A DNA stretch of 64,000 nt from VRUE01 sp963698085 (GTDB taxonomy: Bacteria > Actinomycetota > Thermoleophilia > Solirubrobacterales > 70-9): positions 2,470,966 through 2,534,965 of the forward strand of contig OY969122.1 of the NCBI GenBank assembly GCA_963698085.1. Direction: 5' to 3'. A program made the position numbers and the translations under genes. Under the pieces are notes generated by a model. The model had not been told where the DNA came from. It worked only from the letters and a program-made list of their open reading frames with translations, and did no database searches. Below, piece by piece: positions 54,046 through 61,693 of the stretch. Numbering within the stretch: position 1 is the first letter of the stretch; the number at the start of each line of letters is the position of its first letter.

Positions 54046-54707
54046 CCGCCCCCTTCGACCCAGGCGACCCCGGCTTGGCGACCGGGACCGCCGTCGCGGC
54101 GATGCGAGAAGAAGAGCTCCTCCTCGCAGCAGGTGCAGAGTCCGGCCGACTCGATCTCCTCGACGCCAGCCCGGCGCAGCAAGCGCCGCGCGACCTCCGG
54201 CAGGTCGAGCATCCGGCCCGAGGCGACTCCCTCGCCGGCAGTAGCGAATGCGGCAAGAACCTCGTCGCCGACCTCGTAGCAGCAGGGACCGATCCCGGGT
54301 CCGATCGCGGCATGGGTGGCGTCCACCGCCCTGACGCCGCGGGCGACGATCCCCGCCGCTAGGCCGCGCCAGCCGCAGTGGAGCATGGCGACGCCGCCGG
54401 GGCCGGCAACGGCGACTGGGAGGCAGTCGGCCACGTAGACGAGGCCTGCAGTCCCGGGTTCGGCGAGCACGTGGCCGTCGGCCCCAGGGGTTGCGGTGAC
54501 CTCAGGGACAGCGGCCCCGTGGACCCTCAGCTCGGCACCGTGCACCTGGCGGTTGATCGCTACGCGCTCGGGATCGATTCCAAGCGCTGTCGCCAGGCGC
54601 ACGTGACTCTCCTTTGCCGAGCCGGCCGAACGGGTGGAAAAGGCCGCGCGGGCATCCGGCAGATCGGTCTCCAGCCAGCGGACCCCGTCTTTCTCGCACC
54701 ACTCCAC
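54042..54707 (-). CDS. pgeF: Peptidoglycan editing factor/polyphenol oxidase family (YfiH)
   Basis: A 221-residue YfiH-fold protein. INRQVHGAE, VADCLPVAVAG, MLHCGWRGLAAG and IGPGIGPCCYEVGDEV hold the conserved His/Cys residues of the metal site; LCTCCEEELFFSHRRDGG closes the family. Members correct L-Ser misincorporation in peptidoglycan precursors (PgeF) or oxidise phenols; the first role fits the division-gene context. The GTG start directly follows the cca stop with no gap. Confidence 0.93.
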   Translation of the reverse strand: MEWCEKDGVRWLETDLPDARAAFSTRSAGSAKESHVRLATALGIDPERVAINRQVHGAELRVHGAAVPEVTATPGADGHVLAEPGTAGLVYVADCLPVAVAGPGGVAMLHCGWRGLAAGIVARGVRAVDATHAAIGPGIGPCCYEVGDEVLAAFATAGEGVASGRMLDLPEVARRLLRRAGVEEIESAGLCTCCEEELFFSHRRDGGPGRQAGVAWVEGGG

Positions 54708-55823
54708 CTAGGCCTCCCGGGCGGCGTCGACGGCGGCCTCGAGCTCGGCCTCGCGACCGACGATCTCCCCGTCGAGCTTGCGGCGCAGCGCCGCGGTGAG
54801 ACCCAAGCCAACAGCGGGTCCCTGTGGCACTCCGGCCGCGATCAGATCCTCTCCGTCGATCTCGAGCGCCACAGCTCGCCACTCGCTCAGGTAACGGTCG
54901 AGCCACTCGGCGCCGAGGGCGCGGGCCAAGACGAGCTCGATCGAGCTGGCTGTGCCGGCCAGCTGTACCGCATCCGAGGGCCGCTCGGGGTCTGCCGCGG
55001 CCAACGCCTCCGCGCCACCCCAACGACCCATCGCCGCCGCAAGAATGGCGTGGTCTCGCCGCGCCACCTCCGTCCAGGGCGGCTCCATGAGCAGCCCCAC
55101 GACACGGCCGGCCAACTCCACCCCGTGCTCGGGCAGCTCGAGCAGGCCCCACTCGGCGAGTAGGGCAAACCCCCGCGCGGCCTCGGTCTCGCCGGCCAAG
55201 CGCAGTAGCTCCGCCTCGCGCCGATCGGCGGACACGGCTCCAAGGTCGGCTTCGCTCAACAGCTCCGCGGTGTCGGGCTCCAGCTCGAAGCCGAAGCGAG
55301 CCGCGTAGCGGGCGGCACGCAGCGCCCGCGTCGGATCGTCCTCGAACGAGCTCGCGTGCAGGATTCTTAGCAGGCCGGATTCGAGATCCTCGCGGCCCCG
55401 GTGGGGGTCGATCAATTCGGGATCGCGGCGCAGGGGAATCGCCATCGCGTTGATCGTGAAGTCGCGGCGGGCGAGGTCGGCCGCGATGCCGGCCGTAGGC
55501 TCCACCTCTGGTAGCGCTCCCGGGTGAGGATAGGTCTCCGCCCTGGCGGTGGCGATGTCCACCTCGTGCTCGCCGAGCCGTGCCTTCGCGGTAGCGAAGC
55601 GCTCGTGCTCGACCACCTCGCCGCCGAGCCGTGAGGCCAGTGCGGTTGCGTCACCCTCGATGACGAGATCGATGTCGGTTCTACCGTGGCTGAGAAGAAG
55701 ATCGCGGACGGCACCGCCAACCAGGTACACCGGTTTTCCTCCGGCTACGTCGTGTACGGCGGCAAGCTCCGGATAAACGCTGCGCAAAGCCTCCGCGATG
55801 TCGTCGATCCGCAGCTCGGGCAT
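54708..55823 (-). CDS. tRNA nucleotidyltransferase/poly(A) polymerase family protein
   Basis: A 371-residue class II nucleotidyltransferase. YLVGGAVRDLLL with TDIDLVIEGDA forms the catalytic head (Asp-x-Asp about 51-53), RRDFTINAMAIPL follows, and RALRAARYAARFGFELEP marks the neck/RNA-binding helices. It probably adds or repairs tRNA CCA ends, though some bacteria split A- and CC-adding functions and this sequence alone does not tell which. The ATG at 55823 is set by TAGGCT 7 nt upstream, whose TAG is the hisF stop. Confidence 0.9.
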   Translation of the reverse strand: MPELRIDDIAEALRSVYPELAAVHDVAGGKPVYLVGGAVRDLLLSHGRTDIDLVIEGDATALASRLGGEVVEHERFATAKARLGEHEVDIATARAETYPHPGALPEVEPTAGIAADLARRDFTINAMAIPLRRDPELIDPHRGREDLESGLLRILHASSFEDDPTRALRAARYAARFGFELEPDTAELLSEADLGAVSADRREAELLRLAGETEAARGFALLAEWGLLELPEHGVELAGRVVGLLMEPPWTEVARRDHAILAAAMGRWGGAEALAAADPERPSDAVQLAGTASSIELVLARALGAEWLDRYLSEWRAVALEIDGEDLIAAGVPQGPAVGLGLTAALRRKLDGEIVGREAELEAAVDAAREA

Positions 55824-55830
55824 CGGGACG

Positions 55831-55836
55831 AGCCTA
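55831..55836 (-). promoter_or_regulatory. Putative -10 of the cca-like gene (TAGGCT), sharing the hisF stop
   Basis: TAGGCT on the minus strand begins with the hisF TAG stop codon and ends 7 nt before the ATG at 55823. Confidence 0.45.
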
Positions 55837-56592
55837 CGCGCGGACGGGGATGCCGGCCGTGGCCAGGTGTTGCTTCGCTTCTCGCACCCGGTAGGTGCCG
55901 TAGTGGAAGATCGAGGCGCAGAGAACGGCGTCCGCCCGCCCGTCGACGATCGCCTCACTGAGGTGATCGAGCGTGCCGGCGCCGCCGGATGCGATCACCG
56001 GAACCGAGACGGCGTCGGCGACCGCCCGGGTCAGCTCAAGGTCGTAGCCGTCGTTGGTGCCGTCGCGGTCCATGCTGGTGAGCAGCACCTCCCCCGCCCC
56101 CAGTTCGGTTGCCTCCTTCGCCCAGCCAACGGCGTCGCGGCCCTCGACTCTCTTGCGGCCTCCGTTGACATACACGCCCCAGCCATCGTCCTCTCGCTTG
56201 GCGTCAATGGCGATCACCACGCACTGGGCGCCGAAGTGATCGGCAAGCTCGCCGAGCAGTTGTGGACGAGCCAGCGCCGAAGAGTTGACCGAGACCTTGT
56301 CGGCGCCGGCGTCGAGTACCGCTTGGGCGTCCTGCACCGAGCGGATTCCGCCACCGATCGTGAAGGGGATGAAGACGTTGTCGGCGGTGCGTCGGGCCAG
56401 CTCGACGATCGTCTCGCGCTTCTCGTGCGAAGCGGTGATGTCGAGGAAGATCAGCTCGTCGGCGCCCTCGGCGTCGTAGCGCTCGGCGAGCTCGACCGGA
56501 TCGCCGGCGTCGCGCAGGCCGACGAAGTTGGTGCCCTTGACGACTCGGCCGGCGTCGACGTCTAGGCACGGGATTACTCGCTTCAGAACCAT
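55834..56592 (-). CDS. hisF: Imidazole glycerol phosphate synthase, cyclase subunit
   Basis: A 252-residue TIM-barrel enzyme that, with HisH, makes IGP and AICAR in histidine synthesis. RVIPCLDVDAGRVVKGTNF holds the first catalytic Asp (Asp about 8), TIGGGIRS, SVNSSALARPQ, LLTSMDRDGTNDGYDLEL (second Asp) and VIASGGAGTLDHL follow. It is separated from hisA by two hairpin elements and has its own TACGCT hexamer, so it is probably transcribed apart from the rest of the his operon. The ATG at 56592 is preferred to a TTG three codons earlier. Confidence 0.97.
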   Translation of the reverse strand: MVLKRVIPCLDVDAGRVVKGTNFVGLRDAGDPVELAERYDAEGADELIFLDITASHEKRETIVELARRTADNVFIPFTIGGGIRSVQDAQAVLDAGADKVSVNSSALARPQLLGELADHFGAQCVVIAIDAKREDDGWGVYVNGGRKRVEGRDAVGWAKEATELGAGEVLLTSMDRDGTNDGYDLELTRAVADAVSVPVIASGGAGTLDHLSEAIVDGRADAVLCASIFHYGTYRVREAKQHLATAGIPVRA

Positions 56593-56600
56593 AGGACACA

Positions 56601-56606
56601 AGCGTA
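56601..56606 (-). promoter_or_regulatory. Putative -10 of hisF (TACGCT)
   Basis: TACGCT on the minus strand ends 8 nt before the ATG at 56592. Confidence 0.4.
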
Positions 56607-56611
56607 GAGGT

Positions 56612-56714
56612 CAGGGGTCGGGGTGCCCTCCCCCGGAGACCGTTGCGCAGCCGATCGCGGGCCAGGGTTCAAGCGCGGTCCCAGAGCCTCCGTGGGAGGG
56701 CACCCCGACCCCTG
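56612..56714. repeat. Perfect 21-bp inverted repeat with 61-nt interior
   Basis: Arms 56612-56632 and 56694-56714 pair perfectly. The arm sequence (GGGTCGGGGTGCCCTCCC) resembles the outer stem of family B copy 2 (GGGTCGGGTGTCCCTCCC), but the interior differs. A CGGAG/CTCCG pair continues the stem inside. Confidence 0.72.
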
Positions 56715-56724
56715 CTTGCACCCT

Positions 56725-56769
56725 CGCGGTAGAGGTTTGAACCGCTATGCGACACAAAGCTCTACCGCG
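56725..56769 (+). repeat. ATGCGAC-loop hairpin, copy 3
   Basis: A 10-bp perfect stem (56725-56734 with 56760-56769), extended by TTTG/CAAA after one mismatch, closes a loop with GAACCGCTATGCGAC. It ends directly at the hisA stop codon. Confidence 0.65.
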
Positions 56770-57495
56770 TTAGCCGCGGAGGGCAGCGATGGCCTCGGTG
56801 ACGGTGAAGCGGTGCTCGTAGAGCGCTCTACCCACGATGGCCCCTTCAATATTCGGAGGCGCTTGTTGGGCGAGGGATTCGAGGTGGGTCAGCTCTCCTA
56901 CGCCACCTGAGGCGATTACTTGGGCGTCGGTTGCTGCGGCGATCTCGGTGAGCTGTGTGGTGTCGGGGCCCTCCATGGTTCCGTCGACCTCGATTGCGGT
57001 GCAGAGGAAGCGGGCTACGCCGCGCTCGCCGAGTGCCGCTACGGCGTCGACGACACCCTCCTCACCCGCTTCAGTCCATCCCTCCAGGGCGACTCGGCCG
57101 TCGCGGGCGTCGACTGAGACGACGACCTGCTCACCGTGGGTAGCGATCATCGCGTCGAGGAACTCTGGGTCGCGCAGGGCCGCCGTGCCGATCACGACCC
57201 GCCTGGCGCCCGCCTCGAGGACCGCGCCGACGGAGTCCGCATTCCGCAGCCCGCCGCCGACTTGGATCGGGCACTCGACCGCTGCCGCGATTCTCCGGAC
57301 CGCGTCAAGATTCCGCGGTTCTCCGACCTTCGCTCCGTCGAGGTCCACTACATGCAGGAACTCGGCGCCTTCACCGGCCCAGCGTACGGCGGCATCGACT
57401 GGGTCGGCGTCGTAGGTGGTCTCGCGTGCGTAGTCGCCCTGCAGCAACCGCACCGCCTGGCCACCGTGAATGTCGATCGCCGGGTAGAGGATCAC
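56770..57495 (-). CDS. hisA: ProFAR isomerase (HisA)
   Basis: A 241-residue TIM-barrel isomerase of the histidine pathway. ILYPAIDIHGGQAVRLLQG carries the first catalytic Asp (Asp about 8), with HVVDLDGAKVGEPRN, IQVGGGLRN, CTAIEVDGTMEGPDTTQL and VIASGGVGELTHL. The Trp/Leu pattern gives no clear sign of the bifunctional PriA type found in Actinobacteria, so it is named hisA here. The GTG start overlaps the hisH stop (GTGA). It is the last gene of the coupled his operon. Confidence 0.95.
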   Translation of the reverse strand: MILYPAIDIHGGQAVRLLQGDYARETTYDADPVDAAVRWAGEGAEFLHVVDLDGAKVGEPRNLDAVRRIAAAVECPIQVGGGLRNADSVGAVLEAGARRVVIGTAALRDPEFLDAMIATHGEQVVVSVDARDGRVALEGWTEAGEEGVVDAVAALGERGVARFLCTAIEVDGTMEGPDTTQLTEIAAATDAQVIASGGVGELTHLESLAQQAPPNIEGAIVGRALYEHRFTVTEAIAALRG

Positions 57496-58124
57496 GCCGC
57501 GACTGGCGCCTTGACGCAGATCCCGGCGAAGTTGGAGAGCAGGCGCAGGCCGGCGGCGCTCGACTTCTCGGGGTGGAACTGGACGCCGAAGACGTTGTCG
57601 CGCTCTGCCGCGCAAGCGAAGCGGGCGCCGTAGGCGGCGCTGCCGAGCAGGTCGCTGGGACCGGGGTTGGGTGCAAAGGAGTGGACGAAGTAAAACGGCG
57701 TCTCGCTCTCGATCCCTTCGGTCAGGCGCGACTGCTTTTGCCAGTGCACCGGCGACCAGCCGATGTGCGGGACCTTGAGGCCGTCGGCCTCGAGCTCTGC
57801 CACGCCGCCCGGCAGCAGGCCGATTCCACTCGCCCCGCCGAGCTCGGTGGTCGAATCGAAGAGCAGTTGCAGGCCGAGGCAGATGCCGAGGATCGGCACG
57901 CCGGCGTCGCGACGCTCGGCGATCAGCTCGTCGAGGCCTAACTGCCGAACCCGCTCCATCGCCTTCGGAAAGGCACCGACCCCCGGCAGGATCACCCCGT
58001 CGGCGTCGCGGACCGCCTCCGGGTCCTTGGTGATCTTCGCGGTGGCGCCGACGTGCTCCAGGGCCTTCTCGACCGAGCGCAGGTTTCCCATGCCGTAGTC
58101 CAAGATGCAGATGCGGGCGCTCAT
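57492..58124 (-). CDS. hisH: Imidazole glycerol phosphate synthase, glutaminase subunit
   Basis: A 210-residue class I glutamine amidotransferase that supplies ammonia to HisF. The nucleophile is in ILGICLGLQLLFDS (Cys about 81), and the His-Glu pair in VFGVQFHPEKSS. ILDYGMGNLRSVEKAL at the N-terminus is characteristic. It overlaps hisB by ATGA upstream and hisA by GTGA downstream, so it is part of the hisZGDBHA transcript, while its partner hisF has a separate promoter. Confidence 0.97.
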   Translation of the reverse strand: MSARICILDYGMGNLRSVEKALEHVGATAKITKDPEAVRDADGVILPGVGAFPKAMERVRQLGLDELIAERRDAGVPILGICLGLQLLFDSTTELGGASGIGLLPGGVAELEADGLKVPHIGWSPVHWQKQSRLTEGIESETPFYFVHSFAPNPGPSDLLGSAAYGARFACAAERDNVFGVQFHPEKSSAAGLRLLSNFAGICVKAPVAA

Positions 58125-58711
58125 TCGCTCAGCGTCCCCTTGGTCGACGGCACGCCCTCCTCCTCGGGGTCGACCGAGACGGCAACACGAAGTGCCCGCG
58201 CGAAGGCCTTGAAGCAGGCCTCGATCATGTGGTGCACGTTGGTTCCCCGGCGAACCGAGACGTGCAGGGTCAGCTTGGCGCTGTTGGCGACGGCGCGGAA
58301 GAACTCCTCCGCCAGCTCACTGTCGAAGCCTGCGATCGAGGTAGGGGGAAGCTCGGCGTCAAAGACGCACAGCGGCCGCCCCGAGATGTCGATCGCGCAC
58401 TCGGCCAGCGACTCGTCCATCGGCACCAGCGCTGAGCCGTAGCGACGGATGCCGGCGCGATTGCCCAGCGCCTCATCGAGCGCCTGGCCAAAGACGATGC
58501 CGACGTCCTCCACCGTGTGGTGGGCGCCGGTCTCGAGATCGCCGCTCGCCTCTACCACCAGCCCTAACTTGCCGTGGCGGCCAAGCAGGTCGAGCATGTG
58601 GTCGAGGAAGCCGACGCCGGTCTCGGCGCTCGCGTCGCCTCCGTCGAGGTCCAGCGAGAGCTGGATCTTGGTCTCGGCGGTGCTCCGCTCTCTTTTCGCA
58701 GTTCTGCTCAT
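58121..58711 (-). CDS. hisB: Imidazoleglycerol-phosphate dehydratase
   Basis: A 196-residue monofunctional IGP dehydratase, a manganese enzyme of histidine synthesis. The two His-rich metal motifs GVGFLDHMLDLLGRHGK and GAHHTVEDVGIVFGQAL, plus VRRGTNVHHMIEACFKA, are present. No phosphatase domain is fused. It lies 2 nt after the hisD stop and overlaps hisH by 4 nt. Confidence 0.97.
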   Translation of the reverse strand: MSRTAKRERSTAETKIQLSLDLDGGDASAETGVGFLDHMLDLLGRHGKLGLVVEASGDLETGAHHTVEDVGIVFGQALDEALGNRAGIRRYGSALVPMDESLAECAIDISGRPLCVFDAELPPTSIAGFDSELAEEFFRAVANSAKLTLHVSVRRGTNVHHMIEACFKAFARALRVAVSVDPEEEGVPSTKGTLSE

Positions 58712-58713
58712 CT

Positions 58714-59991
58714 TCAGGCGCCTTCCTTGCTTCTAATCATCGCCGACTCGCCGTGGACGGGGAAACCCTCGGCGCGGGCCAGGGTGTCGACGTGCGGGGC
58801 CAACTTCGCCGCGGCAGCTGCGGGGACCTCCACGGTCGCGATCTTGCGCCGAAAGACGCCTGGCCCGAGCGGACCGGAGAAACGTCCCGCGCCGCCGGTT
58901 GGCAAGACGTGGTTGGAGCCGGCTACGTAGTCGCCAAAGGCGGTGGCGCTGTAGCGGCCGACGAAGACGCAGCCCGCGGTCGTGATCCGGTCGGCGAGCA
59001 GGGCAGCGTCCTCCTCGAGCAGCTCGAGGTGCTCAGGGGCATAAGCGTTGGCGAGATCGACCGCGTCAGTCAGGTCCGGCACCTGAACCAGGGCAAGCGG
59101 GGCGTCAGCTATTTCCGGCCGCTCGGCAGCTGCTCGCTCGGTGGCAGCGGCGACGGCCTCCAGCACAGCCTCCTCCACCGCGGTCGCGATCAGGGGTCCA
59201 TCCCCCCCATGCTCGGCCTGCGCGCAGAGATCGAGAGCAGCCCACTCTGGGTCCGTGTCGTGCCCGGCGATCAGCATGAGCTCTGAGGGGCCGGCGAGCG
59301 AGTCGATGCCGACGACCCCGTTGACGGCGCGCTTGGCTTCGCGCACCCAGGCGTTGCCAGGTCCGGCGACGACATCAACGGAGGAGATTGTCTCGCTGCC
59401 ATAGGCGAGGGCGAAAATCGCCTGGGCGCCGCCGACCGCATAGACCTCGTCGATCTCGCAGATCGCCGCCGTGGCGAGAACCAGTGGATCGATCGTGCCA
59501 TCGGGCCTGGGAGGAGTCGCCAGGCAAAGGCGCTCGACACCCGCCGCGCGGGCCGGAACAGCTCCCATCAGCACGCTTGACGGGTAAGAGGCGCGCCCCC
59601 CAGGTGCGTACAGGCCGGCGGCCTGTACGGGCACGTCGCGCAGGACGACGGTCTGGCCCTGCGGCAGCTGAACCTCGGTGGGTTCGCCGTCGACTTGGGC
59701 GACGGAGACCGTCCGCACATTGGCGATGGCGATCTCCAGTGATTCGCGGCTGCCAGGATCGAGAGCGGCGAGCGCCGAGTCAAGCGCATCTGGAGCGACT
59801 CGCAACGACTCGGGTGCCCTCTCAGTCGCATCAAAGCGGGCGGTCAGCTCCAGCAGCGCCGCATCGCCGTTCTCTCGAACCGCGCGTTCGATCGGCGTCA
59901 CGTCGACCTCCGGCGCCTCCGGCGCCGCCCAGGATCGAACCTCGGCAGCGGTGCTCGCCGCACCCTCCCACTTGAATCGCCGCACCCTCAT
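58714..59991 (-). CDS. hisD: Histidinol dehydrogenase
   Basis: A 425-residue zinc enzyme performing the last two oxidations of histidine synthesis. YAPGGRASYPSSVLMGAVPA, AGPSELMLIAG, LCAQAEHGGDGP (zinc-ligand region, His is in the usual QAEHG), and YAPEHLELL with YSATAFGDYVAGSNHVLPTG (split) are conserved. The ATG at 59991 overlaps the hisG stop (ATGA). Confidence 0.97.
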   Translation of the reverse strand: MRVRRFKWEGAASTAAEVRSWAAPEAPEVDVTPIERAVRENGDAALLELTARFDATERAPESLRVAPDALDSALAALDPGSRESLEIAIANVRTVSVAQVDGEPTEVQLPQGQTVVLRDVPVQAAGLYAPGGRASYPSSVLMGAVPARAAGVERLCLATPPRPDGTIDPLVLATAAICEIDEVYAVGGAQAIFALAYGSETISSVDVVAGPGNAWVREAKRAVNGVVGIDSLAGPSELMLIAGHDTDPEWAALDLCAQAEHGGDGPLIATAVEEAVLEAVAAATERAAAERPEIADAPLALVQVPDLTDAVDLANAYAPEHLELLEEDAALLADRITTAGCVFVGRYSATAFGDYVAGSNHVLPTGGAGRFSGPLGPGVFRRKIATVEVPAAAAAKLAPHVDTLARAEGFPVHGESAMIRSKEGA

Positions 59992-60668
59992 CGTGCCGAC
60001 GCCTCGCGCAGCTTCGCAGTCAGCGCGTCGATCTCCGGTCCCCTCAGCTTGTGGGCGACTCGGTTGGCGACGAAGCGCGCCGTGCACTCGACGATCTCCT
60101 CGCGCACCTCAAGCTCGTTCTCCTCCAGGGTGCGGCCGGTCGCGACCAGGTCGACGATGCCGTCGGCGAGGCCGATCAGCGGCGCCAGCTCGACCGAGCC
60201 CTTTACCTCAATCGTCTCCACCTGTCGCCCGGTCGACTCGAAATGACGTTCGGCGATGCGCGGGTACTTGGTCGCTATCCGCATCATCCCCAAGCGCCGC
60301 TGCGACTCGCCGAGGCTCTCGTCGCCCTTGCGCCCGGCGAGCACCATGCGGCAGCGCCCGTAGCCGAGGTCGAGCAGCTCGTAGACCATGCGATCCGCCT
60401 GCTCGAGCAGCACGTCCTTGCCGGTGATGCCGACGTCGGCGGCACCGGCCTCGACGTAGGTCGGAACGTCGGAAGGGCGCATCGTCACCAGGCTGATTTT
60501 CTCGCCGGGGAAGATCAGCGCCCGCGAGGAGCCGCGGGCGGCCGCGGTATCGACGCCGGCAGCGTCGAGCGCGTCGAGGGTGCCCTCGAGCAGCGCTCCG
60601 CGCGGCACCGCCAGCTTCAGCGGTCCGTCTGGCTTTGCGCCGGCGACGCCGGCGACCTCGACGCTCAT
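59988..60668 (-). CDS. hisG: ATP phosphoribosyltransferase catalytic subunit, short form
   Basis: A 226-residue HisG-S, which needs HisZ for regulation and full activity. LAVPRGALLEGTLDAL, PTYVEAGAADVGITGKDVL and TIEVKGSVELAPLIGLADGI (split) are typical; the last contains part of the PRPP site. The C-terminal regulatory ACT-like domain of long HisG is absent, consistent with the adjacent hisZ. ATGA overlaps join it to both hisZ and hisD. Confidence 0.96.
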   Translation of the reverse strand: MSVEVAGVAGAKPDGPLKLAVPRGALLEGTLDALDAAGVDTAAARGSSRALIFPGEKISLVTMRPSDVPTYVEAGAADVGITGKDVLLEQADRMVYELLDLGYGRCRMVLAGRKGDESLGESQRRLGMMRIATKYPRIAERHFESTGRQVETIEVKGSVELAPLIGLADGIVDLVATGRTLEENELEVREEIVECTARFVANRVAHKLRGPEIDALTAKLREASAR

Positions 60669-61657
60669 GGGCCCCCCTTCCGCCGCGACTCCTCCTCGGC
60701 CTGGGCGAGGTGGACCCGCTCCAGGTAAAGGGCGAAGCCGGCCGCGGGCAGGTCGAGGCCGAAGCGCTTCAGCAGCTGGTCGTAGCGCCCGCCACCACCG
60801 AGGACGTGTCCCAATGCGGGGTCGTAGACCTCGAGGATGGCGCCGCTGTAATAGCCGAGGTCACGCAGGAGGCCGAGGTCGACCTGGACGCGTCCCGCGA
60901 TCCCGCGCTCCTCCAGCGCCTGGAAGGTCTCGCCGATGCGCGCCGTCGCGCGCTCCACAGCCTGGCCACCAATCGCGCGCGCCTGCTCGAGAACCTCGCG
61001 CCCGCCGCGCAGCTGCGAGAGGGCGACGCAGGTGTCGACCTGCTCAGCGGCGATACCGGCCCGTGAAAGCTCTGCCTCAAGACCGACGAGATCGTGTGTG
61101 GCAAGGCGGGAAAGGATCGAGTCGCGCTCCTCGCCTTCGACGCCGAGCTCGGCCAGCAGCTGCCGGTAGAGATCGGCGTCGCCGAGCCCAATTACCGCCC
61201 GATCCAGCCCGGCCGCGTCAAGGGTGGCCTCGAGGACCTCCACCACCTCGGCGGTGCCGGCGGGCGCCGGCGCTCCGATCAGCTCCACCCCGGCCTGCGC
61301 GAACTCCCGCATCTGGCCGCGTTGCGGCCGTACGGCGCGAAACGCGTTGGCCAGGTAGCAGAAGCGCAACGGCCGCTCGGCATCGGCGTAGCGCGACGCG
61401 ACGAGGCGCGCGATCGGCACGGTCATGTCCGAGCGCAGGGCGAGCAGGTCGCCTCGCTCGTCAAAGAAGCGATAGGCCGAATCGGCGGTGCGACCATCGC
61501 CACGAGCCAGCACCTCGTCGTACTCGATCGCGGGCGTCGCCACCTCGCCGTAGCCACGGCTCTCGAACACCTTGATCATGGCGCGGTGCAGGATGCGCAG
61601 CTCCCGCATCTCGTCGGGGAGGATGTCGCGCGTCCCTGGGGGGATCGGGTGGATCAT
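60665..61657 (-). CDS. hisZ: ATP phosphoribosyltransferase regulatory subunit HisZ
   Basis: A 330-residue paralogue of histidyl-tRNA synthetase that pairs with short HisG. PPGTRDILPDEM, LRSDMTVPIARLVASRY, RPQRGQMREFAQAGVELIG (split) and LGYYSGAILEVYDPAL keep the class II fold, while the anticodon-binding domain is missing. The first gene of the hisZ-G-D-B-H-A operon, with TAAGGT 7 nt before its ATG as putative promoter. Confidence 0.94.
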   Translation of the reverse strand: MIHPIPPGTRDILPDEMRELRILHRAMIKVFESRGYGEVATPAIEYDEVLARGDGRTADSAYRFFDERGDLLALRSDMTVPIARLVASRYADAERPLRFCYLANAFRAVRPQRGQMREFAQAGVELIGAPAPAGTAEVVEVLEATLDAAGLDRAVIGLGDADLYRQLLAELGVEGEERDSILSRLATHDLVGLEAELSRAGIAAEQVDTCVALSQLRGGREVLEQARAIGGQAVERATARIGETFQALEERGIAGRVQVDLGLLRDLGYYSGAILEVYDPALGHVLGGGGRYDQLLKRFGLDLPAAGFALYLERVHLAQAEEESRRKGGP

Positions 61658-61664
61658 CGGGGGG

Positions 61665-61670
61665 ACCTTA
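61665..61670 (-). promoter_or_regulatory. Putative -10 of the hisZGDBHA operon (TAAGGT)
   Basis: TAAGGT on the minus strand ends 7 nt before the hisZ ATG in the 36-nt gap after murA. Confidence 0.45.
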
Positions 61671-61693
61671 CGAGAGCGCCGCTGGCGAAACGG

